A DNA stretch of 64,000 bases from Bacteroides fragilis (GCF_019583405.1 NZ_SZUU01000001.1:620001-684000), one strand, 5' to 3'. Positions 17,712-27,855 are shown, counted from the stretch's first letter. Made by a program: numbers and translations. The notes: generated from the sequence alone by a model not told the origin.

Positions 17712-20700
17712 ATGTTTTCAAAGTTCTTTATCAATCGACCTATATTCGCCACGGTACTGGCATTGATCATCGTGGTGGCCGGATTGGTAACATTAAATAT
17801 ATTGCCTGTCGCACAGTTTCCGGAGATAACTCCGCCTACAGTACAGGTATCTGCCTTCTATCCGGGGGCAAATGCTGAGACCGTAGCCCAGACTGTCGGC
17901 ATTCCCATAGAACAGCAAGTAAATGGCGTAGACGGTATGCTGTATATGAGCTCTACAGCGTCCAGCTCGGGTGCTTATTCGTTGACCATTACTTTTGCTG
18001 TCGGTACAGACATAGATATGGCCACTGTACAAGTTCAAAACCGGGTAAGCGTAGCACAATCTTCGTTACCGGAACCTGTCATCGTTCAGGGAGTAACGGT
18101 ACAGAAGCAATCGTCCAATATTGTGATGTTTCTCACAATGCAGGCACAAGACTCTGTATACGACGGGCTTTACCTTACAAATTACGCTCAGTTGAATCTG
18201 GTAGACCAATTGACACGTGTACCCGGCGTAGGGGCTGTCAATGTAATGGGAGCAGGCAATTACAGTATGCGCGTCTGGCTCGATCCGGAAGCAATGCGCA
18301 TCCGTAACCTCTCGCCGGAACAAATCTATCAGGCCATCCAGTCACAAAACATAGAGGTCAGTGCCGGTTATATCGGACAGCCTATTGGCAAAAACAACAA
18401 TAATGCCTATCAGTATACCTTGAATGTACAGGGTCGCCTGACGTCTCCCGAAGAGTTCGGCAACATTATTATCCGAACTGAAGAAGGAGGAAAAATGCTC
18501 CGGCTAAAAGATGTGGCACGTATCGACCTCGGCAGTTCTTCGTACAACGTAGTGTCCAAACTAAAGGGACACCCTACTGCTGCCATCGCTATCTATCAGC
18601 AACCGGGTTCGAACTCGCTCGATGTCTCTAAAGGAGTCAAGGCAAAAATGCAGGAGCTTGCACAAAACTTCCCGGCCGGAGTCAGCTATAACGTGACCTT
18701 GGATACGACCGATGTCATCAATGCATCCATTGATGAAGTGCTCGTTACTTTCCTGGAAACAACCTTATTGGTGATACTCGTTATCTTCTTGTTTCTACAG
18801 AACTGGCGAGCTGTCATCATTCCATGTATCACCATTCCGGTATCACTGATCGGTACACTGGCAGTCATGGCGGCACTTGGATTTTCAATCAATACTTTAA
18901 CTCTATTCGGATTGATACTTGCCGTAGCAATAGTGGTGGATGATGCAATTGTGGTAGTAGAAAATGCTTCACGTTTGCTGGAGACAGGACAGTATTCTCC
19001 CAAAGAAGCCGTCACCAAAGCAATGGGAGAAATCACAGGACCAATTGTCGGAGTGGTACTGGTATTACTGGCAGTTTTTATCCCTACCACATTAATCAGC
19101 GGCATCTCCGGACAACTTTATAAGCAATTTGCCCTGACCATTGCTGCATCTACCGTATTAAGCGGTATTAATTCGTTGACACTGACCCCGGCATTATGCG
19201 CACTGTTTCTGGAGCATAACAAGCCATCCAATTTCTTCATATACAAGGGATTCAATAAAGTATATGATAAGACACAGAATCTATATGACCGTATCGTGAA
19301 GGGATTACTCGTCCGTCCCGGTCTTGCGTTGATCTCTTATGGTATTATTACGGCAGTGGCTGTTATCCTGTTCATGAAATGGCCTTCAACCTTCGTCCCT
19401 GATGAAGATGACGGCTACTTCATAGCTGTCATCCAGTTGCCACCGGCTTCAAGTCTGGAACGCACACAGGCTGTGGGTCGGAAAGTCAATCAGATTCTGG
19501 ACAGTTATCCTGAGGTAAAAGACTATATCGGTATCAGCGGATTTTCTATTATGGGAGGTGGCGAACAGTCCAATACAGGTACTTATTTCGTTGTCTTGAA
19601 AAACTGGGACCAACGGAAAGGAAAAGAGCATACTGCTGCGGCTGTGGTCGAACGTTTCAACGAGATGGCTTATGGCATTCAGGAAGCACAGATATTCGCA
19701 ATGGTACCTCCGGCCATTCCCGGATTAGGAGCTTCAGGAGGGTTACAGCTGCAATTGGAAGATCGCAACAACCTGGGGCCGACCGAAATGCAACGGGCTG
19801 TCGAAACCCTGATGGCTACTTATCACACTCAACCTGCTCTCGCATCCATATCCAGTATGTACCAGGCCAATGTACCACAGTATTTCCTGAATATCGACCG
19901 CGATAAAGTACAGTTTATGGGCATTCAGTTGGATAACGTATTCTCTACACTGAGTTATTATATGGGAGCAGCCTATGTCAATGACTTTGTTCAATTCGGA
20001 CGTATCTATCAGGTAAAGATAGAGGCTGGAGAACAAGCTCAAAAAGTAATTGACGACGTGCTGAAACTCAGCGTCCCCAACGCTAAAGGAGATATGGTCC
20101 CATTTTCATCCTTTACCAAAGTCGAAGAGCGCTTGGGGATGGACCAGATCAGCCGTTACAACATGTACTCGACAGCATCTATCACCTGCAACGTGGCTTC
20201 GGGAAGCAGTTCGGGTGAGGGAATACAGCAAATGGAAGACCTGATTAAGGAGCAACTGGGTAACGAGTTTGGTTACGAATGGACTTCGGTAGCCTATCAG
20301 GAGACACAAGCAGGCAACACAACCACCATCGTATTCATCATGGCATTATTGGTGGCATTCCTGGTACTGGCAGCCCAATACGAAAGCTGGACAAGCCCCT
20401 TATCAGCAATTATGGGATTGCCAATGGCTTTATTGGGAGCAATGATAGGTTGTTCTGTCATGGGAACACCTGTGAGCATTTATACTCAGATCGGTATCAT
20501 TTTACTGATTGCCCTTTCTGCGAAAAACGGAATCCTGATTGTTGAATTTGCACGCGACTTCCGTGCCGAAGGTAACTCTATTCGCGATGCCGCTTATGAA
20601 GCCGGGCATGTCCGGCTGCGTCCGATCCTGATGACCTCTTTTGCATTCGTATTGGGAGTGATGCCTCTTCTGTTCGCCACAGGTGCCGGGGCGCAAAGCC

Positions 20701-20834
20701 GTATCGCACTCGGTGCAGCTGTTGTTTTCGGTATGGCCCTGAACACGTTACTGGCAACGGTATATATCCCGAATTTCTACGAGTTGATGCAAAAGTTCCA
20801 GGAAAACATATTGGATCGCAAGAAAAAGAAATAG
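17712..20834 (+). CDS. RND multidrug efflux pump, HAE1 family (AcrB/MexB type)
   Basis: 1040 residues, full length for the family: twelve transmembrane helices and two large periplasmic loops. The N-terminus [19 protein letters not shown] and TM4 with the paired acidic residues of the proton relay ([14 protein letters not shown], near residue 408) are intact, as are the C-terminal GLPMALLGA and [15 protein letters not shown]. It should use the proton gradient to expel amphiphilic compounds. Substrates cannot be predicted. A strong terminator ends the operon. Confidence 0.97.
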   Translation: MFSKFFINRPIFATVLALIIVVAGLVTLNILPVAQFPEITPPTVQVSAFYPGANAETVAQTVGIPIEQQVNGVDGMLYMSSTASSSGAYSLTITFAVGTDIDMATVQVQNRVSVAQSSLPEPVIVQGVTVQKQSSNIVMFLTMQAQDSVYDGLYLTNYAQLNLVDQLTRVPGVGAVNVMGAGNYSMRVWLDPEAMRIRNLSPEQIYQAIQSQNIEVSAGYIGQPIGKNNNNAYQYTLNVQGRLTSPEEFGNIIIRTEEGGKMLRLKDVARIDLGSSSYNVVSKLKGHPTAAIAIYQQPGSNSLDVSKGVKAKMQELAQNFPAGVSYNVTLDTTDVINASIDEVLVTFLETTLLVILVIFLFLQNWRAVIIPCITIPVSLIGTLAVMAALGFSINTLTLFGLILAVAIVVDDAIVVVENASRLLETGQYSPKEAVTKAMGEITGPIVGVVLVLLAVFIPTTLISGISGQLYKQFALTIAASTVLSGINSLTLTPALCALFLEHNKPSNFFIYKGFNKVYDKTQNLYDRIVKGLLVRPGLALISYGIITAVAVILFMKWPSTFVPDEDDGYFIAVIQLPPASSLERTQAVGRKVNQILDSYPEVKDYIGISGFSIMGGGEQSNTGTYFVVLKNWDQRKGKEHTAAAVVERFNEMAYGIQEAQIFAMVPPAIPGLGASGGLQLQLEDRNNLGPTEMQRAVETLMATYHTQPALASISSMYQANVPQYFLNIDRDKVQFMGIQLDNVFSTLSYYMGAAYVNDFVQFGRIYQVKIEAGEQAQKVIDDVLKLSVPNAKGDMVPFSSFTKVEERLGMDQISRYNMYSTASITCNVASGSSSGEGIQQMEDLIKEQLGNEFGYEWTSVAYQETQAGNTTTIVFIMALLVAFLVLAAQYESWTSPLSAIMGLPMALLGAMIGCSVMGTPVSIYTQIGIILLIALSAKNGILIVEFARDFRAEGNSIRDAAYEAGHVRLRPILMTSFAFVLGVMPLLFATGAGAQSRIALGAAVVFGMALNTLLATVYIPNFYELMQKFQENILDRKKKK

Positions 20835-20882
20835 TCTTCTATTTCAAGTTCTCTATTGTAAAAAACGTCTTTTTCATTTCAC

Positions 20883-20928
20883 AGCCTATTGTCACCGAAC
20901 AGAGTTTCCGGTGTCAATAGGCTTTTTT
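20883..20928 (+). terminator. Rho-independent terminator of the RND operon
   Basis: AGCCTATTG (20883-20891) pairs with CAATAGGCT (20915-20923), with inner ACCG/CGGT pairing, then TTTTTT. Confidence 0.92.
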
Positions 20929-21042
20929 ATAGTTGTCAAAAAGTCAACCAAGCATTTTCATCTTAACGCCATACCGATACAATGAAAATTAGCTTTTGAA
21001 ACAAAAATATTGATTACAAGCCGTTTATTATACGAACAATCC

Positions 21043-21093
21043 ATCATTACGAAGTTAACTTTAACACACTATTAAAGTTAACTTCGTAATGAT
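21043..21093. repeat. 22-bp perfect inverted repeat with 7-nt loop
   Basis: Arms 21043-21064 and 21072-21093 are exact reverse complements, starting ATCATTACGAAG. Each arm contains the self-palindrome AAGTTAACTT. Neither side has a T-run typical of terminators. It lies between two convergent genes. Confidence 0.85.
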
Positions 21094-21129
21094 AAACAAT
21101 TAACTTCTTGCACTTACGATATTAACTTC
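21078..21129 (+). repeat. Three TTAACTTC octamers at exact 22-bp spacing
   Basis: TTAACTTC begins at 21078, 21100 and 21122. The first copy is inside the right arm of the 22-bp inverted repeat. A near copy TTAACTTT lies at 21055. The sequence between the octamers is not conserved, so this is a phased motif rather than a simple tandem repeat. Confidence 0.75.
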
Positions 21130-21178
21130 CTGGAAAGAGGATAATAGATGCCGGAAAGAGTCATTAACATTGTTAATT

Positions 21179-21628
21179 TTATAAAGCGTCATAATCCGGA
21201 ATATCCGACAGAAACGAATAACTTTGAGTATCATAATCCATCCGGCAACAATAGTGTTGCATCCCATTGCTGACAACCAGATAATCAACTTTCAAAACCA
21301 TATTATAGCGGGTGATCTGATCAAAAACAGCCTGCGTAATCTCAATATGGGGAGCTTTATATTCAACAATCATCCTGGCACTAAGATCGCGTTTGTATAG
21401 CACTGTGTCACATCGTTTTTTAGTCCCGTTCAGGTTCAGCAGCACTTCATTTGCCATCAAAGACAACGGATACCCCTTATGAACAATAAGAAAGTGTACA
21501 AAGTGCTGACGAACCCATTCTTCAGGGGTCAATGCGACATAACGACGGCGAATCACATCGAAAATAACATTTTTTCCATTTCGAGTGGCGATTTTAGTGT
21601 CAAATACTGGTAGGTTTAACGATAACAT
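21179..21628 (-). CDS. Stand-alone HsdR N-terminal-like nuclease domain protein
   Basis: 149 residues, the whole protein being one domain similar to the N-terminus of type I restriction enzyme R subunits. The PD-(D/E)xK-type residues appear complete: D74 in CDTVLY, then E89 and K91 in MIVEYKAP. The helicase motor of HsdR is absent, and no HsdM or HsdS gene is nearby. Such proteins are widespread in Bacteroidetes. Their role is unknown to me; a nuclease or a DNA-binding function is possible. It points toward the repeat-rich gap, away from amn, from which a 64-base divergent region separates it. Confidence 0.78.
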   Translation of the reverse strand: MLSLNLPVFDTKIATRNGKNVIFDVIRRRYVALTPEEWVRQHFVHFLIVHKGYPLSLMANEVLLNLNGTKKRCDTVLYKRDLSARMIVEYKAPHIEITQAVFDQITRYNMVLKVDYLVVSNGMQHYCCRMDYDTQSYSFLSDIPDYDAL

Positions 21629-21692
21629 TTACTATTTTTGTAAGTTAAATAATGGCTTCCTGCTATTGGAAGCGCAAATTTAATGGAATCTT

Positions 21693-22469
21693 ATGAAAAC
21701 AAAGCAAGAAATCGTAGCTAATTGGCTACCCCGTTACACCAAACGTAACCTGGAAGACTTTGGAGAGTATATCCTGTTGACTAACTTCAACAAGTATGTA
21801 GAAATATTTGCAGAGAAATTTAATGTTCCCATATTGGGTAGAGACGCTAATATGATCTCTGCCAGTGCAGAAGGAATCACAATCATCAACTTTGGTATGG
21901 GAAGTCCCAATGCCGCCATTATCATGGATCTGCTGAGTGCCATCTCTCCAAAGGCCTGCCTGTTTCTGGGGAAATGTGGCGGAATCGATAAAAAAAACAA
22001 AATAGGTGACCTGATTCTGCCAATTGCCGCTATCCGCGGTGAAGGTACCTCAAACGACTATTTCCCGCCGGAGGTTCCGTCCCTGCCGGCATTTATGCTG
22101 CAGCGTGCCGTATCATCGGCTATCCGCGACTATGCTCGCGATTATTGGACAGGAACAGTCTATACAACCAACCGCCGTATTTGGGAGCATGATGACACCT
22201 TTAAAGAGTATCTGAGAAGAACTCGTGCAATGGCAGTTGATATGGAAACGGCAACTCTGTTCAGTTGCGGTTTTGCCAATCATATCCCGACCGGAGCTTT
22301 ACTACTCGTATCCGATCAACCTATGATTCCAGAAGGAGTGAAAACTGATAAAAGCGACAACATCGTTACCAAAAACTATGTAGAGGAGCATGTAGAGATA
22401 GGCATCGCCTCGCTACGAATGATCATTGATGAAAAAAAGACTGTAAAACACCTGAAATTCGACTGGTAA
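21693..22469 (+). CDS. amn: AMP nucleosidase, short form
   Basis: 258 residues of the purine nucleoside phosphorylase fold. The nucleoside-binding phrase is MAVDMETATLFSCGF, the catalytic aspartate lies in VSDQPMIPEG, and the phosphate-binding region is INFGMGSPNAA. It lacks the N-terminal regulatory domain of the Escherichia coli enzyme, as is usual in Bacteroidetes. The reaction splits AMP into adenine and ribose 5-phosphate. A short gap of 18 bases to holA suggests one transcript. Confidence 0.87.
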   Translation: MKTKQEIVANWLPRYTKRNLEDFGEYILLTNFNKYVEIFAEKFNVPILGRDANMISASAEGITIINFGMGSPNAAIIMDLLSAISPKACLFLGKCGGIDKKNKIGDLILPIAAIRGEGTSNDYFPPEVPSLPAFMLQRAVSSAIRDYARDYWTGTVYTTNRRIWEHDDTFKEYLRRTRAMAVDMETATLFSCGFANHIPTGALLLVSDQPMIPEGVKTDKSDNIVTKNYVEEHVEIGIASLRMIIDEKKTVKHLKFDW

Positions 22470-22487
22470 CGCCACACTTATATTTAT

Positions 22488-23507
22488 ATGGCCAAACAAG
22501 AACTGACTTGCGATGACATCCTCAAAGAACTGAGGGCCAAGCAATATCGTCCCATCTACTATTTGATGGGAGAAGAATCGTATTATATCGACTTAATAGC
22601 CGATTACATTACCGACAACGTACTGACGGATACTGAGAAAGAGTTTAATCTGACTATAGTATATGGTGCAGATGTGGATGTGGCGACTGTGATTAATGCC
22701 GCTAAGCGTTACCCGATGATGTCAGAACATCAGGTAGTGGTAGTAAAAGAGGCACAAGCCATCCGCAATATAGAAGAACTGTCTTATTACCTGCAAAAAC
22801 CGTTAAACTCAACAATATTAGTGGTTTGTCATAAACATGGCGCTCTGGACCGCAGGAAGAAATTAGCTGCAGAAATTGAAAAAACAGGCATTCTTTTCGA
22901 ATCCAAAAAGATAAAAGAAGCACAGTTGCCTGCATTTATCAGTTCATATATGAAACGTAAGGGGATAGACATGGAGCCTAAAGCTACCGCGATGTTAGCT
23001 GATTTTGTGGGTACGGATCTTAGCCGTTTGACGGGTGAACTGGAAAAACTGATCATCACATTACCCAGCGGTCAGAAACGCGTAACTCCTGAACAAATAG
23101 AGAAAAACATAGGGATTAGTAAAGACTATAATAATTTTGAATTGCGTAGCGCACTGGTCGAAAAGGATGTACTCAAGGCCAATAAAATAATAAAATACTT
23201 TGAGGAAAATCCCAAAACAAATCCGATACAAATGACGCTTTCTTTACTATTCAACTTTTACTCAAACCTAATGTTAGCCTACTATGCACCGGATAAATCA
23301 GAACAGGGAGTAGCTACTATGTTAGGGCTTAAAACTCCGTGGCAGGCCCGCGATTACCTGACGGCAATGCGGAAATATACTGGAGTGAAGACAATGCAAA
23401 TTGTAGGAGAAATACGATATGCAGACGCAAAATCGAAAGGTGTAGGCAATACCTCGATAAGCGATGGAGATATTCTTCGTGAATTAGTATTCAAGATTCT
23501 TCATTAA
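22488..23507 (+). CDS. holA: DNA polymerase III subunit delta
   Basis: 339 residues, normal for HolA. The N-terminal AAA-like domain begins with PIYYLMGEESYYIDLIADYI, the middle has VVVVKEAQAI and LSRLTGELEKLI, and the C-terminal collar domain ends with SISDGDILRELVFKIL. The protein opens the beta clamp as part of the clamp loader. It follows amn in the same direction. Confidence 0.93.
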   Translation: MAKQELTCDDILKELRAKQYRPIYYLMGEESYYIDLIADYITDNVLTDTEKEFNLTIVYGADVDVATVINAAKRYPMMSEHQVVVVKEAQAIRNIEELSYYLQKPLNSTILVVCHKHGALDRRKKLAAEIEKTGILFESKKIKEAQLPAFISSYMKRKGIDMEPKATAMLADFVGTDLSRLTGELEKLIITLPSGQKRVTPEQIEKNIGISKDYNNFELRSALVEKDVLKANKIIKYFEENPKTNPIQMTLSLLFNFYSNLMLAYYAPDKSEQGVATMLGLKTPWQARDYLTAMRKYTGVKTMQIVGEIRYADAKSKGVGNTSISDGDILRELVFKILH

Positions 23508-24606
23508 AAACCAATTTATTTCACTATCTGCTCCCTATATCATACTTTTACCAATATCGAAGTGTGGTATGGGGAGTAAATATATCCTCCGTAATCAAAT
23601 ACCTTCTTCTCTGGTGGTAACTAACCTATTTTTTTACATCCTCATTTGGCCTTCTGTCATTCCGCCTCCTTAATACCGAACCTAATCAAAATAAGAGTCT
23701 ATTTTCCCATAAAATAGATTTTTCAGTAAAAGCAGTATGATACATTCCTTATCCCAAAGGCAGAAAAGGATAAAAAGAATACAACACATACTATATAATA
23801 GAAACACAATGAAGCTAACCCTTATTTAAGATACCAATGAATATTCATAGCCTTATCATGATGCTAACAGAATATCATAACCTATATCATAATGTCATTT
23901 TCATACGTAAAGTATCTATATTTTCTGGAATAGAAAAAAATCAGCCTAAAAAAACGTACATACAATGCTGCATATCAATTATTTATAATGAATTAAAGCC
24001 TCTCAGAATTGAATAATTTCATTTAAACGGGCATTTATATGGAAATAATGCAATATTTTGGCATTATAGCCTGTATGTAAAACTAAGAGTGACAAATTTT
24101 ACTTGAAGAGTTCTCCAGTGACAAGAAAAAATAGATAAATATCTACTATTTGTTGCATATTTAACGATAGGATATGACAGTTGTGAAGTATGTATGTAGC
24201 ACAATATACATTCACAGAAGTAATATCTTTCTTTTTAGACAATAAAATCATGAATTACATTTGTGATCACAGCTTCATTACATATATACATTTACAATTG
24301 TGGATGTAATAGGAGAGTGGTTAACACTTACTTTAATACCAGCTAATGATTAAATACTCAATAAGAAAAAAATAATATATCAATCTAATATTCAGGTAAT
24401 AGCCCAAGATACAGAAACATTTGTGATATAAAGAGCATTAAGGCATACGAAAACACACAAAAGACATTGTTTTTCAGATATATACAGAACTAATATAAAC
24501 TAAAGGTTTAACGAATATTACAATCATACACATCGATACCCAAAATATTAAGAGCAATATATCACACTCTCTTTACAAATCTAAAATATTAATATTGTAT
24601 TTGTAA
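23508..24606. other. 1.1-kb AT-rich stretch without a recognisable gene
   Basis: No open frame of 60 codons or more is present on either strand and no known RNA could be recognised. An imperfect hairpin (CTCC near 23531 with GGAG at 23573-23576) follows the holA stop. A perfect -7 box TACATTTG occurs at 24256-24263. The words TTTGTGA or TTTGTGC recur from 24260 onward, becoming dense before the XRE gene. The stretch could be a decayed gene, a long regulatory region, or host an unrecognised small RNA. Confidence 0.6.
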
Positions 24607-24694
24607 TTTGCTTTTGTGATTTTTATTTTTTACTTTTGTGCAAGGCTAAATAAACGCTTTACTTTTGTGAAACAGCTAACAAGTCATACATTTG
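24607..24694 (+). promoter_or_regulatory. Chain of three overlapping Bacteroides promoters before the XRE gene
   Basis: Promoter 1: TTTG 24607-24610, 20-base spacer, TACTTTTG 24631-24638. Promoter 2: the TTTG inside that box (24635-24638), 21-base spacer, TACTTTTG 24660-24667. Promoter 3: the TTTG inside that box (24664-24667), 19-base spacer, TACATTTG 24687-24694. Each -7 box therefore doubles as the -33 box of the next. The last lies 16 bases before the ATG at 24711. Confidence 0.7.
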
Positions 24695-24710
24695 TAAATC
24701 TTCAAAGGAT

Positions 24711-25166
24711 ATGGAAATAAAAGATAGGATTAAAATTATCATGGAAAAAGAGAATATGGCTTCCGGTGCTTTCGCCGAAAGCATAGGTATTCAGCAATCC
24801 ACTCTCTCTCATATTTTGAATGGGCGGAATAACCCCAGTTTGGATGTTATTATGAAAGTACATCAGAAATATAACTATGTAAAATTGGAATGGCTGTTGT
24901 ATGGGCAAGGCAATATATCCGAAGAAAGCATCCAATCAGCTTCTGATTTTCAACCTTCCTTATTTGCTGAGAATGCCATAATTCCGCCCAACGGGACAGT
25001 TACTCCGGAAAATCGCAGGGAAATGCCGTTAGAAAGCTCTCAAAACACCCAGAAAGAGATTGTAAAACAAGAAATTAGATACATAGAAAAGCCTTCCAGA
25101 AAAATAACTGAAATAAGAATTTTCTTCGATGATAATACGTATGAGACATTCAGAGGAGAAAAATAA
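24711..25166 (+). CDS. XRE-family helix-turn-helix regulator
   Basis: 151 residues. An N-terminal XRE domain (1-66) reads MASGAFAESIGIQQSTLSHILNGRNNPSLDVIMKV; the recognition helix is QQSTLSHILNG. The middle (70-125) is polar and probably disordered, and the last part KITEIRIFFDDNTYETFRGEK forms a short strand pair. Such proteins are common in Bacteroidetes and usually bind operators near their own gene. The unusual multi-promoter leader suggests autoregulation. pyrK starts 72 bases downstream with its own -7 box, so control of pyrimidine genes is possible but not shown. Confidence 0.85.
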   Translation: MEIKDRIKIIMEKENMASGAFAESIGIQQSTLSHILNGRNNPSLDVIMKVHQKYNYVKLEWLLYGQGNISEESIQSASDFQPSLFAENAIIPPNGTVTPENRREMPLESSQNTQKEIVKQEIRYIEKPSRKITEIRIFFDDNTYETFRGEK

Positions 25167-25198
25167 GACAGATAAATCACTGTTTGCACAATTTCCCG

Positions 25199-25206
25199 TA
25201 TCTTTG
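25199..25206 (+). promoter_or_regulatory. Bacteroides -7 element for pyrK-pyrD
   Basis: TATCTTTG, 32 bases before the pyrK ATG. A TTTG at 25183-25186 is closer (12 bases) than the usual spacing. Confidence 0.55.
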
Positions 25207-25238
25207 CAGGACGAATACGAATTTACTTTCAACAATAC

Positions 25239-26015
25239 ATGAAAAAATTTATTTTAGACCTGACAGTAACTGAGAATCTCAGATTGCATACCAACTATGT
25301 GCTGCTGAAATTGACCTCTCAGACCGTCCTCCCGGAAATGCTACCGGGACAGTTTGCGGAAATTCGGATAGATGGTTCACCCACCACTTTCCTGCGTCGC
25401 CCCATTTCTATTAATTATGTAGACAGACAACGCAACGAAGTATGGTTTCTGATCCAACTTGTAGGTGATGGAACAAAACGTCTTGCGCAAGTAAATCGAG
25501 GAGAGATTATCAATGTAGTACTCCCACTCGGAAATAGCTTCACAATGCCCGAAAAGCCTTCTGATAAGCTATTATTAGTGGGCGGAGGTGTAGGGACTGC
25601 CCCTATGCTCTACTTGGGTGAACAACTTGCTAAAAACGGCAGTAAACCAACATTCCTTTTGGGGGCACGCAGCAACAAAGATCTGCTCCAATTAGAAGAT
25701 TTTGCCGCTTACGGAGAGGTCTATACTACAACCGAAGACGGCAGCCATGGAGAAAAGGGATATGTGACCCAACATTCCATACTGAATAAAATAAAATTCG
25801 AGCAGATTTATACATGTGGTCCGAAACCCATGATGATGGCAGTAGCCAAATATGCCAAAGGTAACGATATCAATTGCGAAGTATCATTGGAAAATACAAT
25901 GGCATGTGGCATAGGAGCCTGCCTCTGTTGCGTTGAAAACACCACAGAGGGGCATTTGTGCGTTTGTAAAGAAGGTCCTGTTTTCAATATAAATAAACTA
26001 TTATGGCAGATTTAA
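25239..26015 (+). CDS. pyrK: Dihydroorotate dehydrogenase electron-transfer subunit
   Basis: 258 residues. An FAD-binding barrel (1-100, with [12 protein letters not shown]) is followed by the NAD-binding domain ([20 protein letters not shown]). At the C-terminus four cysteines in [16 protein letters not shown] and HLCVC hold the [2Fe-2S] cluster. The subunit passes electrons from dihydroorotate via PyrD to NAD. The pyrD start codon lies 13 bases inside the end of pyrK, which signals tight coupling of the two subunits. Confidence 0.95.
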   Translation: MKKFILDLTVTENLRLHTNYVLLKLTSQTVLPEMLPGQFAEIRIDGSPTTFLRRPISINYVDRQRNEVWFLIQLVGDGTKRLAQVNRGEIINVVLPLGNSFTMPEKPSDKLLLVGGGVGTAPMLYLGEQLAKNGSKPTFLLGARSNKDLLQLEDFAAYGEVYTTTEDGSHGEKGYVTQHSILNKIKFEQIYTCGPKPMMMAVAKYAKGNDINCEVSLENTMACGIGACLCCVENTTEGHLCVCKEGPVFNINKLLWQI

Positions 26016-26914
26016 GTGTAAACATTGGTAAACTACAAATGAAGAACCCGGTAATGACAGCTTCGGGTACATTTGGATATGGTGAGGAATTTGCGGATTT
26101 TATTGATATAACGCGAATAGGCGGTATCATTGTAAAGGGTACTACTCTTCACAAACGTGAAGGCAACCCATATCCTCGCATGGCAGAGACCCCTTCCGGT
26201 ATGTTAAACGCTGTAGGACTGCAAAATAAGGGTGTAGAATATTTCTCAAATCACATTTATCCCCGTATCAAAGACATTCAGACCCATATGATTGTGAATG
26301 TTTCCGGATCAGCCATTGAAGACTATGTAAAGACTGCAGAGATCATTAATGAACTTGACAAAATTCCTGCTATCGAATTAAACATCTCTTGTCCTAATGT
26401 AAAACAAGGAGGTATGGCATTTGGGGTAACAACTAAAGGAGTATCAGAAGTTGTACAAGCAGTGCGTTCTGCTTACAAAAAGACACTTATCGTCAAGCTA
26501 TCACCCAACGTTACCGATATAGCAGAAATGGCACGGGTAGCCGAGGCCAATGGCGCCGATAGCGTATCATTAATCAATACATTGTTAGGAATGGCCATCG
26601 ACGCTGAGCGCAAACGCCCCATCCTTTCAACAGTGACAGGCGGAATGTCCGGAGCAGCAGTAAAACCCATCGCACTAAGAATGGTTTGGCAAGTTGCTAA
26701 AGCAGTAAATATTCCGGTCATAGGGTTAGGCGGCATTATGAATTGGAAAGATGCTGTCGAGTTCATGCTTGCAGGTGCTTCAGCCATACAGATTGGTACG
26801 GCAAATTTCATAGATCCGGCTGTCACCATCAAAGTTATAGATGGTATAAACGATTACCTGGAAAGACACGGATGCAAGTCTGTTTCTGAAATTATAGGTG
26901 CACTTGAGGTATAG
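26003..26914 (+). CDS. pyrD: Dihydroorotate dehydrogenase, class 1B catalytic subunit
   Basis: 303 residues, a TIM-barrel flavoprotein. The catalytic base is C130 in [11 protein letters not shown], as expected of class 1B enzymes, while class 2 uses serine. The FMN-binding tail is [29 protein letters not shown]. It oxidises dihydroorotate to orotate in pyrimidine synthesis together with PyrK. The frame past the stop codon stays open for 71 codons, which is noted separately. Confidence 0.96.
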   Translation: MADLSVNIGKLQMKNPVMTASGTFGYGEEFADFIDITRIGGIIVKGTTLHKREGNPYPRMAETPSGMLNAVGLQNKGVEYFSNHIYPRIKDIQTHMIVNVSGSAIEDYVKTAEIINELDKIPAIELNISCPNVKQGGMAFGVTTKGVSEVVQAVRSAYKKTLIVKLSPNVTDIAEMARVAEANGADSVSLINTLLGMAIDAERKRPILSTVTGGMSGAAVKPIALRMVWQVAKAVNIPVIGLGGIMNWKDAVEFMLAGASAIQIGTANFIDPAVTIKVIDGINDYLERHGCKSVSEIIGALEV

Positions 26915-26956
26915 TCAAAAACAGATCATACCCCTTCGCTGCAGTTTGACTTTAAA

Positions 26957-27130
26957 ATGTTATCCAAATGGGGATACGCTTATCTCAGTCTGCTCGCGGA
27001 ACAAATCGAAGAACTCCGGACCGGAAAGTATGAGTTTATTCAAAGACTATTCCTTTTATTTATAATATATTTCATAAAAAAAGAATGCCTTTCTCCATTA
27101 GAAAGGCATTCTTTTTTGTATACAATATAA
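26957..27130 (+). pseudogene. Possible short gene remnant downstream of pyrD
   Basis: A 57-codon frame whose first 33 codons look coding: KWGYAYLSLLAEQIEELRT followed by GKYEFIQRLF. The same frame is open back to the pyrD stop. The end of the frame runs through the terminator at 27081-27116, so the gene cannot be intact in its present form. I do not recognise the family. It may be the tail of a lost gene, or chance. Confidence 0.3.
27081..27116. terminator. Bidirectional rho-independent terminator between pyrD and trmD
   Basis: AAGAATGCCTTTC (27081-27093), loop of 7, GAAAGGCATTCTT (27101-27113), flanked by A and T runs. It serves pyrD and the convergent trmD. Confidence 0.93.
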
Positions 27131-27131
27131 G

Positions 27132-27809
27132 TTAATCTTCCAACAGATCCGGACGCAGTCTCTTAGTACGTTCCAACGACTGTTGAAGTTCCCATTCCTT
27201 AATCTTCGCTTCGTGCCCTGAAAGCAGAATCTCGGGTACTTTCCACCCCTTGTATTCTGCCGGACGGGTATAAACAGGTGCCGCCAACAAATTATCCTGG
27301 AAAGAATCAGAAAGGGCAGACTGTTCATCAGAAATCACACCCGGAATAATTCGAACGATAGCATCCGCCATAACGGCGGCAGCCAATTCACCACCGGTCA
27401 AAACATAATCTCCAATACTGATTTCTTTTGTGATCAAATGCTCCCGGATACGATAATCGATACCTTTAAAATGCCCGCATAAAATGATAAGATTACCGGA
27501 TAAAGACAAACTATTAGCCATCTTCTGATCAAACTGCTCTCCATCAGGTGTGGTAAATATCACTTCATCATAATCACGCTCTGTTTTCAAGGCATTAATA
27601 CACCGTTCAATAGGTTCTATCTTCATCACCATACCGGCAAAACCTCCAAATGGATAGTCATCCACCCGGTGATACTTATCTTCGGTATAATCACGTAAAT
27701 TGTGAATATGAATTTCAGCGAGTCCTTTGTCTTGGGCCCGTTTCATAATAGAACAATTGAAAAAGCCCTCAATCATTTCGGGCAAAACCGTTATAATATC
27801 GATACGCAT
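27132..27809 (-). CDS. trmD: tRNA (guanine-N1)-methyltransferase
   Basis: 225 residues from [13 protein letters not shown] longer frame reaches 27836, but a minus-strand -7 box covers 27826-27833, so that start is excluded. The SPOUT trefoil knot is seen in [16 protein letters not shown] and [14 protein letters not shown]. TrmD methylates G37 of tRNAs with the sequence G36-G37 and prevents frameshifting. The three tRNA-Arg genes in this window carry G36 and G37. The gene is divergent from ligA. Confidence 0.95.
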   Translation of the reverse strand: MRIDIITVLPEMIEGFFNCSIMKRAQDKGLAEIHIHNLRDYTEDKYHRVDDYPFGGFAGMVMKIEPIERCINALKTERDYDEVIFTTPDGEQFDQKMANSLSLSGNLIILCGHFKGIDYRIREHLITKEISIGDYVLTGGELAAAVMADAIVRIIPGVISDEQSALSDSFQDNLLAAPVYTRPAEYKGWKVPEILLSGHEAKIKEWELQQSLERTKRLRPDLLED

Positions 27810-27825
27810 AATCTTTAATTTTTCG

Positions 27826-27833
27826 CAAAAGTA
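27826..27833 (-). promoter_or_regulatory. Bacteroides -7 element for trmD
   Basis: TACTTTTG on the minus strand, 17 bases before the ATG at 27809. This is the evidence for the short trmD start. Confidence 0.6.
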
Positions 27834-27855
27834 CAAATATTTGAAGAGAAACCCG

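Noticed and set aside
21043..21093. Inverted repeat as an integrase attachment site or terminator
   Set aside because: No integrase, tRNA or mobile gene is next to it, and there is no T-run, so neither label is supported.
27810..27836. Longer trmD start
   Set aside because: The segment contains the trmD -7 box at 27826-27833, so transcription starts downstream of it.
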